Origin: Darksidea phi
Lineage: Eukaryota; Ascomycota; Dothideomycetes; Pleosporales; Lentitheciaceae
Length of the DNA stretch: 64,000 bases
Assembly: GCA_030770425.1 (NCBI GenBank)
Contig: JASJFT010000188.1
Location: 25,316-89,315, forward strand
Direction: 5' to 3'
Below are positions 1 to 10,544 of the stretch, one piece after another. The translations under genes were made by a program, and so were the position numbers. The notes beneath the pieces were generated by a model. The model made no database searches, was not told where the DNA came from, and was given only the letters and a program-made list of their open reading frames with translations. Positions within the stretch are counted from its first letter, which is position 1, and each line of letters starts with the position of its first letter.

Positions 1-489
1 TGAACAAGGGACTTGGAATGTATGTATTGGATCCGAGCAATGAGTTGATCGGCGAGGAGTAGGACTGTTTTGAGGGAGAACCTTCGGTCGCAGTAATTGA
101 ACAGATCTTCGAGCGACGGGCCGAGAAGATCGAGGACTAGCACGTAATAGTCGCACTCCTCTCCGACCCATCGGACGCGTGGTATCCCTACTCCCCCGGA
201 CAATGCTTTGTATGCCTCCGCTTCGCCCTTGAGCTTTTCAAAGCCATGGCGGATGTGTTCGAGTTTTATAGCGACTTGTTCGCCCGTTTGGATCTCAACT
301 CCTAGGCCGGTTAGTGCCCGGTGCTAGGAAGGGGTAATAGCGGGCATGTACCTAGGTAGACAAGGCCGAACCCTCCTTCGCCGATCTTTCGGACTAAGCG
401 ATATCGATCATCGATGGTGATGACGAGATCCTAGGCGATCACATGATAAGCGCCACATGCATCAAGGGCGGGTTCATACGTACTTTCAT
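1..489 (-). CDS. Casein kinase 1-like protein kinase, 5' part (runs off the window)
   Basis: Reading the minus strand from ATG at 489 and removing two introns (431-483 and 302-351, both GT-AG, the second with a CACTAACC branch site) gives an open frame to position 1. It contains the glycine-rich loop [13 protein letters not shown], the VAIKLE lysine motif, GIPRVRWVG and [12 protein letters not shown], then YIHSKSLVH just before the catalytic loop. LGPSLEDLF and the absence of an APE-type lobe-I arrangement are typical of the casein kinase 1 family, which are Ser/Thr kinases of signalling and trafficking. The catalytic HRD-equivalent and activation segment lie outside the window. Exon 1 is only six bases (Met-Lys), so the start is less certain than the kinase identity. 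The next feature upstream of the start is a MITE. Confidence 0.75.
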
Positions 490-602
490 CGTAACAATGA
501 GGGTATATTGTTGAATTGTCTACGCGCAGAGCTCAGAAGCTGCCAAAATTGGTCGCTTTCGCTACGGCCGAGTTGTTACACTAATTAGGCAGGGTGCCGG
601 TA

Positions 603-897
603 CAAGGGGGAATCATGAACGGGCGAGCCCGAGGGTTTGCCCGAGCGCCACCGAGTCGTCACGCTATGCCGTTTTCTGTGTATATTACATACAAAATAAC
701 ATTCTATTAGTCCAATAGTAGTACTTCAGGGCCTATTTCAAGCGCTCTTCCATCTGCTTATTAGTCCCCTTGTAGTACTTCAGGGCCTATTCCAAGCGCT
801 CTTCTATCTACTTATTAAGGTATTTGATTCTCGTGGCTTCCATGCACGGGCCTTTTGCCACAGAACAGCGGGCTCGCCCGTTCATGGTACCCCCTTG
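603..897. mobile_element. MITE-like element with 28 bp terminal inverted repeats and TA flanks
   Basis: Bases 603-630 and 870-897 form imperfect inverted repeats starting CAAGGGGG and ending in GGGCGAGCCC. The mismatches are confined to a short AATC/TACC block. The element is flanked on both sides by TA (601-602 and 898-899), the target duplication expected for Tc1/mariner-pogo superfamily elements. At 295 bp it has no room for a transposase, so it would be non-autonomous. Internally it carries a tandem duplication of about 54 bp period (718-763 and 772-817). Confidence 0.75.
718..817. repeat. Two-copy tandem repeat inside the MITE
   Basis: Copies at 718-763 and 772-817 share the 46 bp core beginning GTAGTACTTCAGGGCCTATT with three pyrimidine/purine transitions. 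Both are preceded by a variant of ATTAGTCC. The period is 54 bp. The differences are transitions only, as expected from cytosine deamination of an old duplicate. Confidence 0.7.
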
Positions 898-1085
898 TAT
901 GGGTGAAGCAGGCAATATGCAAGGTTGATTAGTCACATGCCACCCTGTACGGTTGCCGCTAAGTGAAGTACGCTCTAGTTCCGCTATGTTGGATCGTCAA
1001 CAAACTTCGCATTGCTAGGCACGATAGCCAGATGCACAACGTAGACGCCGACTCGCATCTATCCTCAACTACTCTCTTTGTCTCT

Positions 1086-2707
1086 ATGTCGGAACCACAC
1101 TCTTCCAATTCCCGTAAACATCAGCGCTCTGAACCGCTTCAGCTTGAGAAGACATCCCAACCCATACCGACAAAGCGGGGGCTCGACTGTCGTAGCAGGG
1201 AGCAAATATCAGCGGCTTGTTGGGATAACCTATCGAAGATCCGGCTTACCAAGCAGTCGCTCAGGGAGTTAGATCGAAGGAACAGTCAAGCTAGCACAAA
1301 TCTATGTCCACCACGTCAACAAACCCATCAGCCGGTCACTCGGAGCGTTACGGAATCAGGGAGAGATCCTCACATTGCTCAATACAAGAACGACCCTCTT
1401 AGCGGCTACGAGCCGAGAGTCGCTAAGAGCATAAAGCTATTTGCCAAACTAGGTGGACCAGACCTATCGGATCTCAGAAATGTGTGCCTTGTGAGGCAGC
1501 TATTGATTTATGCCAAAGCTGAAGGTGGTAGTATCTCGAACGTATTCGTCCTTATCGCTCTGCAGCCACCCACAGTGCCCCACCCACGACATATACAGGG
1601 AGCACTGGTCCGTACAATCAACAGTTTGAGCAAATACTTATCAAAAACAACATCTATCCTCTCCTCTACCGATATCCTGATGGCAGTGAACCTGTCGAGC
1701 CAAATAACTTTGCAGATATTAGGCAGGTGTTAGCGCAACCCCGTGCATCTCTTTCGCCATCTCGATTTTCAGACGGGGAATTCAGACAATTCCTAGAGGC
1801 AGACGCACAGGACAAAAAGGAGAAGCGAGTATCAGAATCTGTTATTCCTATAATTGAAGGTCATATCGCAGATCCGAGATGCCGCTCGGGAGGGATTGCA
1901 TTTGGAAACCTCGATAATCTTACAGATCGCAAACTCACATCCGCCACCCCAGACATCTACCATGGCGCCCGCCCAGAGCAGCTCAATCTAGATGTGCGTA
2001 ATACAATCGGCGGCCACATTATCCCATCAACGCAGGATAACCTCCCTATCGCGCCGAATTTCTTTCTTGCACTCAAAGGGCCAGATGGCTTGCATGGGGT
2101 CGCTAGACGACAGGCTTGCTACTACGGCGCGCTAGGAGCGAGGGGCATGCATAGTCTGCAAACGTACGGAAACAGCGAACCTATTTACGATAACAACGCG
2201 TACACCATATCGTGTACTTACTATGACGGTCTTCTCAAGATGTACACTAGCCACGTCGGGGCGCCCCGTACTACCGAGGGCAAACCAGAGACTTTTACGT
2301 TTCATCTTCGATTTATTGACATGACGGACAGCCCAGCAGCCTTCCGAGCTGGAGCTACAGCGTATAGAAACGCACGCGACTGGGCAAAAGAACAAAGGGA
2401 CGCAGCAATAGAGCAGGCGAACAAGCGGGCGAACGAGCGGTCGAACCGAGCAGAAACCGAAGCGCCGGCCGACGAAGCTGGTGCCAGCCCAGCTCCCCGC
2501 TTCGTACCCGCCGAAGAGTCTAAAGAAACGTACGCCGTGGCCCAAGGCTCTAGAACGTCCCTGAACGAAGACCTCGATCCACTAGGCAATTTTCAAGAAT
2601 CAGATAGTCCTATCGAAGAACCTGCGGAATATACGCTCCCTGCAAAGCGCCCAGCGAGGCAGTCGACAAGCCAGCAGACTCGGCGAAGGCGACACAATGC
2701 CGATTGA
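1086..2707 (+). CDS. Uncharacterised fungal accessory-genome protein, two exons, intact
   Basis: ATG at 1086; exon 1 is 1086-1481, the intron is 1482-1531 (GTGTGC...GGTAG, 50 bp) and exon 2 is 1532-2707, giving 523 residues. Splicing joins GGPDLSDLRN to YLERIRPYRS and brings the upstream TGPYNQQFEQ into frame with the long downstream ORF, so the apparent frameshift is an intron. As I remember fungal proteomes, the N-terminal stretch (WDNLSKIRLTKQSLRELDRR) and the central conserved block (NFFLALKGPDG, then RQACYYGALGARGMHSLQ and DNNAYTISCTYYDG) belong to a family abundant in accessory regions. The central block looks like a PD-(D/E)XK-type fold, but that is inference. The tail is charged and low-complexity, ending in a basic TRRRRH segment. 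No function is known to me. Confidence 0.7.
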
Positions 2708-3685
2708 TCTAGTGGCCAGAGGACACAGCGACCATTACGGCGGGAATTCTGGATTTTGTTACAGGCTAGATAAGCCGGGGCGCTGCTTGACGCATGAATG
2801 GTGAAGGGCAAGGGTATGAGGTCCTCATTACTGAAGTCGTGAGAACACTGCAAGCAAATGCAAACTAGCTATGTAAAATAGACGAATACACCTAATGTCC
2901 ATCCCCGCAAAACTCCAAGAGTCGTTATCTGGAACATCAACGATACCTAGCATTCTCAACGGTTCTCATTGGAGTAGGTAGTATCCTCTTTCTTGCCTTC
3001 AGTTGCCGCATTCATTCAACTCACTAATCACGTCCCCTTCTTCAGACCAGCACGAGGTCCCCTCTGCCCAAAGACAATCGGGCGTGGGAGCTTTCTTGAA
3101 TGAACCCACAATAAAGACGGCGTTTGCGCTTCCGGCTTTCGGGCTTGGGGAGCTATCATTGACAATAACCGGATTGACCGAACCATTATATCAGGTAGTA
3201 CCGTCAAATGCATGTGGCTTGCCTACAACGCCACTTACTCTCTCTTGACTCATCTAATACAAGCGGATCGTCTACGCAAAATTCGCGTTATGGAGCGATA
3301 GACGACTGGACATGTGCACACCTTCAATGCCGGGGGGCAGAAGAAAGAGCGTTCGCTTTGTGTGCCGAGTCTGCGGAGTGACTAGCTTGTCCATTGGGAT
3401 GGCTGCTGCCGTCAGACAGAGAACATGCGGTCTGAAGATCCTGGGAATGACCGGCTGTGTTGACTGGCAGAGAGGGCGTCCACGATCTCGGGAGGGTCGG
3501 CCTTGGTCATTTGGTGTACTTGGTAAGGAATGCCGAAGGCTTCAAAACCAATACACGGGAATGTGATGATCCCTGGCTTCAGCCCATAAATCCAGTCCCA
3601 ACTGGCGAAGCATCGTCTGGGTTCGCGTTAGACTTCCGTACGAGTAGACGCCTCCGAACACGATGCTTCCAACAAACGCATCCCT
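2708..3685. other. Intergenic, no gene recognised
   Basis: Short open frames (for example 3003-3248 and 3312-3566 on plus) lack family resemblance, convincing splice sites or a good start. I see no repeat or transposon end here. Confidence 0.5.
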
Positions 3686-5068
3686 TCATGAAACCGTCTT
3701 GTCATTGCGATCACTGTTTCTGTCTGCAGGTGATTTGCCTTCTGGACAATGCTTGAGAATCCATGGGTGCTGCTGGATTTGCACGAGGGGTATCCTCCGG
3801 TTGGCATCGAGGACAAGCAACTTGACCGATGTTAGCCCTGCATTGAAGGTATCGATGAAAACATTGTGACTTACTCGTTTAATAAGGTCCTGTGCATCAG
3901 GGCTAACGAATGAGGGAATCGTCATATCAGCCTTTGCAATTCTCCTCTGCGTCATCACAGGCGAATCCTCGAACAGTGCCTCGCCAACCAAGAACTCATA
4001 CATCAAAACTCCCAAGGACCACAAATCCACCTTTTCATCGTAGAAATTGTTCGCCCTAAGAGGGTCAGCCATCTCTGGAGGCAGGTAGTCCAAGGTTCCA
4101 CATTGGGTAATTCTGCGGTTATTTGGCGCGTGCACACTCCAGCCAAAATCCGCAAGCTTGATTTCTCCGTAAATTCCAACGAGAATATTCTCAGGTTTGA
4201 TATCCCGATGGATGATATGCTTGCGATGGAGATATCGCAAAGCACTCACCATCTGTACAATGTATCGCGCAGCCTTCCACTCTGGAAAGCGCTTCTCTTT
4301 CTGCAGGTGCTTGTACAATTCTCCTTTGCCAGCGATCTCGAGTATGAGGAAGATGCGCTTGGTATCGTGGAAATGGCCGAACAGTCTGAGGAGATTTGGA
4401 TGGCGCAGGTTGCTCTGGATCTCGACCTCGCGACGAACCAGTTTCTCTACCCGACCTTGTTGGAGCTCGTTCTTATGCAACACCTTCAAGGCACAGACAA
4501 AGCCGCTGAATCAATCTCGTGCGAGATATACTCTTCCAAACTTGCCCTTGCCCAACGGCCGGCCTATCTCGAATCTGCCAAGATGCAATTCCTGATAGAC
4601 CGGCTGCGCAATGGGAACAGTGGCACGCTCTGCCTGGGTTGGTGGATAAATTTGGTGGCCTTTGGCTCTAGCCGTCTGCGATGGAGCAATAATAGCAGTA
4701 ATGGTGTTTGTGCTCCGCTGGTTTTAACAAGCAATCTTGAGGAGCTTCGGTCCGCCAGAGCTATGCGGTTTGCGTGCGATACCTTCCGGATGGGCCGCTT
4801 GGAAAAGAGTAGAAACAGCAGTGATGGTGTTGGTGTTTCGCTGGGTTTGAGGAGCAACTTTGAGAAGTTTCGATCGGCGAGGGCTGTGCGGTTCATTCGT
4901 CGTGGCGACTGCACCCTATCTCCCATTATCACTCGTGCTCCAAAAGCCTGTTGTATAAGCTCTTAGGCTTACCTTGATCTTCTTGTATGGCTTAGTCCCG
5001 TCGCCTGCCTCGTTATTATCGCCGACAGCCAAACGCTCCAAACGAGCCTCGAGTGCTTGATCCACCAT
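3686..5068 (-). pseudogene. Aurora-type Ser/Thr kinase pseudogene (Ipl1/Ark1-like) with two internal stops
   Basis: Exons are 4973-5068, 3875-4915 and 3686-3820, with clean GT-AG introns 4916-4972 and 3821-3874. The spliced frame spans 424 codons. It has [61 protein letters not shown] and DLWSLGVL, in the order and with the wording of Aurora kinases, which control chromosome segregation and cytokinesis. TAA at 4724-4726 and TGA at 4511-4513 interrupt the frame; the second lies between the glycine loop and the VAIK-type lysine. Both can be explained by one C-to-T change (CAA and CGA). The N-terminal region contains an imperfect duplication, with KLLKVAPQTQRNTNTITA and KLLKIAC.NQRSTNTITA about 40 residues apart. 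The kinase lobe after the last stop remains open, so a truncated product from an internal start cannot be excluded. It is probably a decayed extra copy. Confidence 0.8.
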
Positions 5069-6151
5069 ACTCTGAGTATGTCACTTGAAGAAGAGGAATA
5101 AAGTAACAGTTGTAATGAAACCATGCGATAGCCGACTAAAGAGAGCTGGGCAGGGTGAGAAGGACAAATCAACAAGGGTCATGTCGCGCGATCGGACGCG
5201 CGGACAACCTTACGGAATTTAGACTATTAATTTCCCCCCCTCTTTACTAGACCTTAATTCTATAGAATACCTCTAGTAGGCCCTTAAAAGGCTACTCTAA
5301 AAGTACTACCCTTATTTATTAACTCGTAGCCGTAGCTAGAAGGAGTGGGATTAGTTCTATGAGGCCTTGAAGGACTATTAGCGTAGGATCTCTATAAACT
5401 AGATTCGTGCCCTTATTTTAAGTATACCGCGTCGAATTCGAGCTATACAGGCTTCGCGTAGCTATCACCCTAAAAAATACTAAAAAGCTATTTATTTACT
5501 ATATAATTCACTATTATGGGGTAGTTGTTGATGGGGGCTGATCCGCTTCCGAATTCGGGGAAAGGCTTTCGGCAAACAGCTGGCCCTCATCGGCTTCACT
5601 TAATCTGGACTTTTGTAAATTGGCAGGTCCCACATCGTGTGTGCCCGCAAGAAGGACAGGTGATCGTCCTGTGGGGAATCGAGCTCCGCCATGAAGCCGA
5701 TGATCGGCTTTGCTCTCGTCCTGCCTCGGCTCGTTGCCGATACTGCTCGCCTGCGACTACCACCGCGACATCCATACGTGCGCTGCTGCTATACGTTGGC
5801 GGAAGTGGCGGTAGGCCACTGTTTGGGGCCCGTGCTAGCGCTAGTATCTATATAGGCAAGGCCTTCTGCCTAAACCAATCCACATCTCTTACACCAACTT
5901 TCATCACTATATAGCCGAGCTCACCCTTGGAGATGTACGGCCATAATGGAACATACATTCATACTCAAGGTCTTTGCGACAGAACTGAAATTTTCATTGG
6001 ACTGTTGGGACAAACCAATCGAGCTGGTGGAATCATTCCTGACGAAAGTAGCTGTTAAGATATGTAAGATTGAAATTTGGGGTTGGCCGCTCACTTATAT
6101 TACAAGGTATCATTTAAGCAACACGTTTCTTCGTAACTTCCCTGCATGCTG
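5069..6151. other. Gene-free region with an AT-rich, TpA-rich stretch (about 5215-5520)
   Basis: From about 5215 to 5520 the sequence is rich in TTA, CTA and TAG on both strands and has no usable frame, the texture left by RIP on an old repeat. I could not identify the parent element. The plus-strand frame at 5525-5914 shows no protein-like features. Confidence 0.4.
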
Positions 6152-6629
6152 TCACACACAACCATAGGCCTTAGCCACACAATCACAGGCCTCAGCTTCA
6201 TGTGCCCCATAGGGGCAATTCAAATGGACCCCGGAGGAGCAGTAGCAATACGGGGGGGTCCCATCATCATGCACAGAGCGCTCGCCGGGAGTATGCCCAA
6301 GGCCTTCAATATCCGCCGGGCGCTGATCGTTGGCAGTCCCAGGGTCTCCTTCAACAGTAGCGTCAGGGTCTCCGGCACCCATCCGGGGCTGACTCATGGT
6401 AGCCTGATGAGGCTGCGACGTAGGTCCAAGAATGAAGACATTCGCAGAACCGTACCTAGACCCATAATCTGGAAATAGAATTAGCAGCTTTACATTGGCC
6501 TGTGACAGAGTCCCACCTACAAGGCGACGGAGTCGGGATTTGTGCAGGGAACAGGGCGAGATATATGAGTTTCCACTTCTTCTCATCATCTACGCGTCTT
6601 TTGCCCTGACAGTCCACTATTTTGAGCAT
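6152..6629 (-). CDS. Possible small two-exon gene or 3' part of a fungal C2H2-related gene
   Basis: An intron with excellent signals (6469-6520: GTAGGT, GCTAAT branch, CAG) joins exon 6521-6629 to exon 6152-6468 in frame, giving 141 residues from ATG at 6629. The first exon reads RRVDDEKKWKLIYLALFP and then IPTPSPYYG, resembling the 'W..I..ILFP....PSPYY' segment that I recall downstream of degenerate C2H2 fingers in many fungal proteins. The C-terminal half is Cys-rich (YCYCSSGVHLNCPYG, ACDCV). The frame stays open upstream of the ATG to an acceptor-like ATCTAG at about 6670, so the true gene may start further upstream. Without a homology search this stays tentative. Confidence 0.4.
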
Positions 6630-9188
6630 TGTCGCGGGATCGGGAGAATGATGCTGCTCGATGTGGGTCCTAGATATTTTTTTTAAATTTATACAAAAAC
6701 AAAGTGGGGCAGCAATCCCATTACCTTACTTCGCCAATACTATGAAGCGGCAATGTGCACGCAGCAACCGTCTCGCGCCGCATCTCCCCCGAGATTTTGT
6801 TGTGCGCGTGGAAAGGGCAATTGAACATGGGGACCGATTCGGATTCGGACTGTTGACTGGAGACAGGGAGACAGAGAGACAATACGATGGTTATACTCGC
6901 CGTTCGTCTCGAGACATCAAATCGTACAAAACCAAATAGGTTTTAGTCGAATATGGTAATAGTCTGGATGGAATGAGTGGATTGGTACGTTCCCGATGGC
7001 GCTAAGCGAGAGACTGACCCCTGTCAACCCGCCAAACAATCGAGCCCTTTGCGAAGTCCACGCGGGGAACAGTGTACAGCCGTTCAGAAGCAACGGAGGC
7101 TGGGAGAGATGCTGGAATAAGGTAGCGATATGCGCATTTTCTACTGTGCGCGCTAGTCTATACAGCCACCCTTACATTCGCCTCTCTTAAGTACGAGGCT
7201 TCTTTATTCCCCAGGGAATCTGTCTACCACATGCATTCACGTTTCAACCCGCTTCATGCTCGCAACGACACCGGCCGGGGTCGTCGTTCTTCAACGAACC
7301 CCGGCCGGGGCTTGCGTGGTGCAGCGCTGAGTGCAGGCTAGGCACCCGGGTCCGCACCCGCGGGTTTGGCTAGCCTATTGTACGCCCACATGCTTTGCCA
7401 GAACGTGCGCGGTGATCTTCTGCAAGCGGGTTTCATGAATGGGCTATTAGCGCGTTCGCGTGGCACACCGCTCTATTGCAGCAGTCCATTCTACCCTCTA
7501 ACTCGAGACAGACAGAAACAGGATCGTCCAAACCTGGAAACTGGATGCGACATACATCACAGCCCGACAAAGTTCTTTCCGCTTGTCCTTTCGCAGAGAT
7601 ACTCTTTAGTCGTCTTACTAGTTCTCTTCATCCCAAAGAAGAAATATTATGAGACGACCAGATTGCAGACCCGTGGCCGGTGGTAAAGCGTGGAAATACG
7701 GACTGGCTTCAAGATGTGACGCTGGACCACCAAGGTACCACCCCTACACCGGGTTATCCGGTTCAGTCTTAAGGACTTGGCTAAGCTCTTCGTCTGCAGT
7801 CTGCTCTTCGGTGTCAACGCTGTCGTTGGTCTACTGAGCACGCCGCTTCACTACGCTGCCTTGCTACTGTAGACCAACATGCTTTCTCAGCTGCCCATAT
7901 GTCTAATATGCAACGGTCGCCAGCGGGTCTGGAGCCGGTGAGGTGGTCTCTGGCCAGAGAACTTGTCTGCGAAGGCTCGAGCTCGGACGTTTTGGTGTGC
8001 ACCGCGTCGTAGACACGGGATCACGCAACGAGCTGGTGTGAATGCCTTAGTCTGGCGGTAAGCGGATTAGACACGTGTTGGAAGGGGTATATGAATACAT
8101 TTCAGGCGTTGCGCTTCCGGTCATACTACTTCTCGCAGTACTACTAACTGGAGATCCAGGCGCATTCGCCTCCACGCCGGCTTCGAAGGACTGGAATTAC
8201 GCTCGCGTACCCTTACTATTCCCCCGCCCCTAGCGCTTCCCCCGTTCCGGACTCTAGTAAGCCATCGTTAGCACCTGCCTGACTCAATTAGGACTAAGCT
8301 GCTGCGGACGAGTAACAGGCCGGTTGACGGCATGGTGGAATAAGGTGATCGAGGCGCACTGGGCGCGAGCTCGACCGTCACCTTAAATGAAGCGGTGGTG
8401 GAGTGAAGACCTGACGGCGCTACGGAAGTCGTATACGTACTGGAGAAACCGGTCGCGCGCGACGCGGCGGCAGGGGCGAGCAGCACGGCGATCCTTAGCC
8501 AGAACTAATGGTACTAGAATTGGTATTCAAATGTAAGTGATAATGCTTCACTTTCACTCCACCATCGCTCCGAGGGACTTTGGGAATGCGCGATACGATG
8601 GGCAGAGTTAACCAGGCACCAAGGCTCCGAAATCACGGACACGTTGCTCCGAGTGGGGCGCAGCGCACAGGGCTGGCGGGATCCTGCGTCATGCACTGAT
8701 GCGCGAACCGACGGCAACGGAAGCAGCACCCCATCACCCACCACTACGACGGCTTCACCACATACCACTCAACTGTCCTATACTAAAGCAGATATCAGTC
8801 TACTCGTCTGTAGCATAGACTTCTAGACAACTCTATGCAATCAAGAGTCGCTGTTAGCTGTAGATGTGCACGTGATTGATGACTAATCCAATTCTTCCCG
8901 ACTTCGGAGCTGGACTGGTCACTGTTCCTCCTCATCAACATCTGCTTGCAAGACTATGTTTGCAGGTGTATGCCGGTCAGGTGGGCATGTCTCCGCTATC
9001 GCTACAATGAGTCGACTTCGGAGGGCACAGGGTGCCGTCGCGTTGATGCTCCTGTCTTTCTAAATACTATCCTTTTCCCAGTGCTCCATACACTGTATAG
9101 CTTCTCTCCTCTAACCCTTGTCTCACTTCTGCCATCGAATCAACTTACGAGTAGTACCTCTCCAGAGCTCTCCGCTTTCTACCCCACG
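6630..9188. other. Long gene-poor interval
   Basis: I recognise no coding region here. CCGGCCGGGG occurs twice close together (about 7270-7310) as a short GC-rich direct repeat. Several short frames on both strands lack family signatures. The last 250 bp form the upstream region of the methyltransferase gene; its frame is open upstream to 8946, but the composition there looks like leader rather than protein. Confidence 0.4.
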
Positions 9189-10019
9189 ATGTCAGGACCC
9201 TACCTCCACGGCCACCACGCTTCGGTCCTCCGCTCCCACAGTTGGCGAACCGTCGAGAACTCCTGCCCGCACCTTGTGCCGTATCTTAACAACCCTTCCC
9301 TGAAGATACTTGATGTGGGCTGCGGGCCCGGCACCATCACCGTCGATCTCGCATCGCGCGTCCCAGAAGGCTTCGTCCTCGGCATCGACCCCTCCGCCGA
9401 CGTCATACAGAAGGCTCGGAGACACGCAGAGGAGAAGGGGGTCAAAAATGTGCGGTTCGAGGTAGGAAATGTGTTCAGTTGGAAGGATGTGGACGGCATA
9501 ACAGCGGGAGGCTTCGATGTTGTACACGCACATCAGGTCCTTCAGCACTTGCGGGATCCACTTGGCGCTATGAAGGAGCTGAAGAAGCTTACCAGGCAGG
9601 GTGGCATTGTAGCGGTGCGGGATGCGGATTACAGCGCCATGAACTGGTACCCGGAACACCAAGGCATGCACAAGTGGCTAGACCTTTACGTTGCCGTTGC
9701 GAAGAATCTCAAGTGTGATCCAAACATGGGGAAGAGGCTACATGCTGTGGCGATGCAGGCCGGATTTGAGAGGAAGGACATAGAAGCTAGTGTTGCAGCT
9801 TGGACATTCAGCACACCCGAAGAGAGGGAATTTTGGTGTGGGCTTTGGGCCGACCGAACGGTGAAGAGTGACTACAAGGACAGGGTGCTGGATAGCGGCC
9901 TAGGCACAAACGGCGATCTGGAAGAAATCGCGGCCACATGGAGAGAGATGGAGCGGAAGGAAGACGGCTGGTTTGCCGTCATCAACGGCCAAGTGATATG
10001 CCACAATCGGCCGTCATAG
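9189..10019 (+). CDS. Class I SAM-dependent methyltransferase (UbiE/Coq5-like fold)
   Basis: The single-exon frame encodes 276 residues from ATG at 9189. The frame is open further upstream, but this start sits at the beginning of the conserved domain (SGPYLHGHHASVLRSHSWRT). Motif I is ILDVGCGPGTITVDLA, the acidic residue after strand 2 lies in LGIDPSADVI, and FDVVHAHQVLQHLRDP is the post-motif II/III region. These identify an S-adenosylmethionine-binding methyltransferase of the UbiE/Methyltransf_11 group. The substrate cannot be read from the sequence; members act on small molecules, quinones or sterols. It has no signal peptide or membrane segment and is probably cytosolic. No biosynthetic neighbour points to a pathway. 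Confidence 0.85.
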   Translation: MSGPYLHGHHASVLRSHSWRTVENSCPHLVPYLNNPSLKILDVGCGPGTITVDLASRVPEGFVLGIDPSADVIQKARRHAEEKGVKNVRFEVGNVFSWKDVDGITAGGFDVVHAHQVLQHLRDPLGAMKELKKLTRQGGIVAVRDADYSAMNWYPEHQGMHKWLDLYVAVAKNLKCDPNMGKRLHAVAMQAGFERKDIEASVAAWTFSTPEEREFWCGLWADRTVKSDYKDRVLDSGLGTNGDLEEIAATWREMERKEDGWFAVINGQVICHNRPS

Positions 10020-10373
10020 TCCATTTGTAGGCAGCATGCTATGACACGTCTCTCCGAGTCAAATCCATGCTCACATATGATTAGTATCGGTCGCCTCCGG
10101 ATCCAACACCATCACGTAAAGCCAACAAGCAACCGTCCCACGCACCGTTCCCGCTCTCATCCAATCACAATAGCTCGCGCTACCCCCGCGCGCAAGTCAT
10201 CTGACATGTGCATACATTAGCTCCCACTACCCTGCAGGTCAAACGGAGCTTTACTTTATGAACCCCACCACCCCGCTTTGGAAAATCCTCACCGCAGCCA
10301 TCGACAACGACTTCCATTCTACCTAGCAACAACAACACTCGTGACCAGCTCCACAATACCAAACACATTCAAG

Positions 10374-10544
10374 ATGCAGTTCACCACCGCCCTCGTCAAC
10401 TTCAACCACAACGACTGCCCCAAGTGCGGTGCGGGCATCAGTGATGGATCGAAGAGCTGCGGATCCTGCGGCAGCGTGAGCACTCAGTCCAACTCTCCTC
10501 GAAGCACGCCCGGCTAACATTCGGCGCAGACCTGCCCCGTCTAA
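10374..10544 (+). CDS. Zinc-ribbon-like microprotein (38 residues), two exons
   Basis: ATG at 10374 opens a 34-codon exon (10374-10475). A 54 bp intron (10476-10529, GTGAGC...GGCTAACAT...GCAG) follows, then exon 10530-10544 encodes Thr-Cys-Pro-Val and a stop. The product contains CPKCGAGISDGSKSCGSCGS followed by TCPV. The paired CPxCG/CxxCG knuckles match zinc-ribbon or rubredoxin-like metal sites; a short metallothionein-like role is an alternative. The splice site and the last coding residues agree in frame, and the branch site is textbook, which supports a real gene despite its size. The upstream region is CT/CA-rich, like an active fungal promoter. Function is unknown. Confidence 0.6.

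Noticed and set aside
963..1733. Separate 256-codon plus-strand gene
   Set aside because: Its 3' half is a wrong-frame reading. Splicing 1482-1531 joins its middle part to the downstream ORF in one protein, and the 963 start is GTG, not ATG.
1727..2707. Frameshifted pseudogene interpretation of the 1.1-2.7 kb gene
   Set aside because: A GT-AG intron of 50 bp gives exactly the required frame change, so damage need not be assumed.
5525..5914. 129-codon plus-strand ORF
   Set aside because: No family resemblance; composition looks random, next to RIP-like DNA.
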